Of a DNA stretch of 64,000 nucleotides, positions 63,396 through 64,000 are shown piece by piece; within the stretch, counting starts at the first letter, position 1; every line of letters starts with the position of its first letter. The position numbers and the translations under genes are program-made. The DNA is from JANQNX01 sp040217095. GTDB taxonomy: Bacteria > Pseudomonadota > Gammaproteobacteria > Eutrophobiales > Eutrophobiaceae. The notes under the pieces are model-generated. The model saw only the letters and a list, made by a program, of their open reading frames with translations, was not told where the DNA came from and ran no database searches. The stretch covers positions 2,046,001 to 2,110,000 of the forward strand of contig OZ245888.1 in assembly GCA_965229565.1 (NCBI GenBank), given 5' to 3'.

Positions 63396-64000
63396 TCAGG
63401 AAAGGTTATCTTTCAGATTGAGATATTCATCCAGGCCCAGTATCTCTTTGATTTCATCGAAGCCGACCATGTCATTTTCCAATGACTTTGTATGACCATC
63501 ACGCCTGAATGCCTCAGCCATTGCGCGCATGATCTTTGCAGTTAACAGTACTGAATCAATCGGGGCCACAACAATCTTGAAACCCATCTCCTCAAGTTCC
63601 GCGGCACTGAGTATGGGCGTCTTGCCAAAAGCCAGCATATTGACAAATTTTGGATACTCGACTCGTTTACATATTTCCTCGAGCTCACTGACCGACAATG
63701 GTGCTTCAATAAACGCGACATCGGCACCGGCATCACAATAACGATTAATTCGATCAATAGCATCATCAAGTCCGTCAGTCTCGCGCGCATCCGTGCGTGC
63801 AATAAATAAAAAGTCATCATCAGCACGTGCTGTAACGGCCGCCTTGAATTTTAATACCATATCTGCAGCCGGAATGACTTCCTTACCTCCAAAATGACCG
63901 CAGCGTTTTGGAAAGACCTGGTCTTCGAGGATAATCCCGGCCGCACCCGCGCCTTCGAATTCCCGCACGCAACGCATCACGTTATGTAAATCGCCATAGC
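63396..64000 (-). CDS. Isocitrate lyase/PEP mutase family enzyme (5' end cut)
   Basis: At least 201 residues; the frame stays open to 64000, so the start lies outside. The active-site loop is QVFPKRCGHFGGKEV (KRCGH) with DDFLFIARTDARE, as in methylisocitrate lyase, dimethylmalate lyase or carboxyphosphonoenolpyruvate mutase types. Exact substrate is unclear. It lies 5 bp before the DUF3311 gene, so enzyme and transporter probably form one operon. Confidence 0.88.
   Translation of the reverse strand, partial: YGDLHNVMRCVREFEGAGAAGIILEDQVFPKRCGHFGGKEVIPAADMVLKFKAAVTARADDDFLFIARTDARETDGLDDAIDRINRYCDAGADVAFIEAPLSVSELEEICKRVEYPKFVNMLAFGKTPILSAAELEEMGFKIVVAPIDSVLLTAKIMRAMAEAFRRDGHTKSLENDMVGFDEIKEILGLDEYLNLKDNLS

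Noticed and set aside
1..64000. CRISPR arrays, IS elements, integrase, tRNA and rRNA genes
   Set aside because: No regularly spaced direct repeats, terminal inverted repeats with transposase, cloverleaf structure or rRNA-like sequence was recognised by reading.

Overview
This 64 kb window comes from a Gram-negative gammaproteobacterium. The left third holds the conserved outer-membrane and translation cluster of that class (dnaE-rnhB-lpxB-lpxA-fabZ-lpxD-skp-bamA-rseP-dxr-cdsA-uppS-frr-pyrH-tsf-rpsB, all on the minus strand), followed by divergent map-glnD. A MutH mismatch endonuclease is also present. Genus cannot be fixed from sequence alone. An NAD-type isocitrate dehydrogenase, the c-di-GMP-like signalling genes and moderate GC suggest a free-living or marine lineage away from the Enterobacterales, but that is inference. 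No rRNA, tRNA, insertion sequence, prophage or CRISPR array was seen.

Layout. Positions 1-17040 (minus strand): replicative polymerase (cut by the left edge), RNase HII, lipid A synthesis, fatty-acid dehydratase, outer-membrane assembly, isoprenoid and phospholipid synthesis, ribosome recycling, UMP kinase, EF-Ts and S2. Many junctions overlap or lie within a few bases, so this reads as a few long coupled transcripts. S2 has an unusual Lys/Ala-rich tail. Positions 17235-31458 (mostly plus): map, glnD, mutH, dusA, a periplasmic FKBP isomerase, a TPR protein, tail-specific protease Prc, isocitrate dehydrogenase (start codon unclear), a cyclotransferase-fold protein, an S9 peptidase (minus), a histone-deacetylase-fold hydrolase, a TPR protein and a small CbiX-like protein. 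Positions 31503-38900: MtaB tRNA methylthiotransferase, several small membrane or unknown genes, a PilZ-like protein, MsrA, a membrane protein, a TauE-type transporter, an SDR, and a minus-strand group with a NADAR/YbiA protein.

Positions 39029-43527 carry the most distinctive signalling locus: a cyclic-nucleotide-binding-like protein, then a 1014-residue receiver / degenerate GGDEF / long repetitive coiled coil / degenerate EAL protein, then a Sel1-repeat protein. Positions 43555-52391: AvtA, glycerate kinase, M28 peptidase, LemA with a DUF2207 protein, a secreted SRPBCC protein with a seven-bladed propeller, and DUF2333. Positions 52552-58486: small secreted proteins, then a TetR regulator with a palindromic site, an MMPL/RND transporter, a LolA-like periplasmic protein and an outer-membrane barrel, which together look like one envelope-spanning lipid or hydrophobic-compound export module. 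Positions 58620-64000: a divergent Y-family polymerase, a truncated LOV/PAS-like protein, DUF2237, a two-helix potassium channel, and a minus-strand set of isocitrate-lyase/PEP-mutase family enzyme, DUF3311 small subunit and sodium:solute symporter. The last enzyme is cut by the right edge. No gene-free stretch exceeds about 300 bases.
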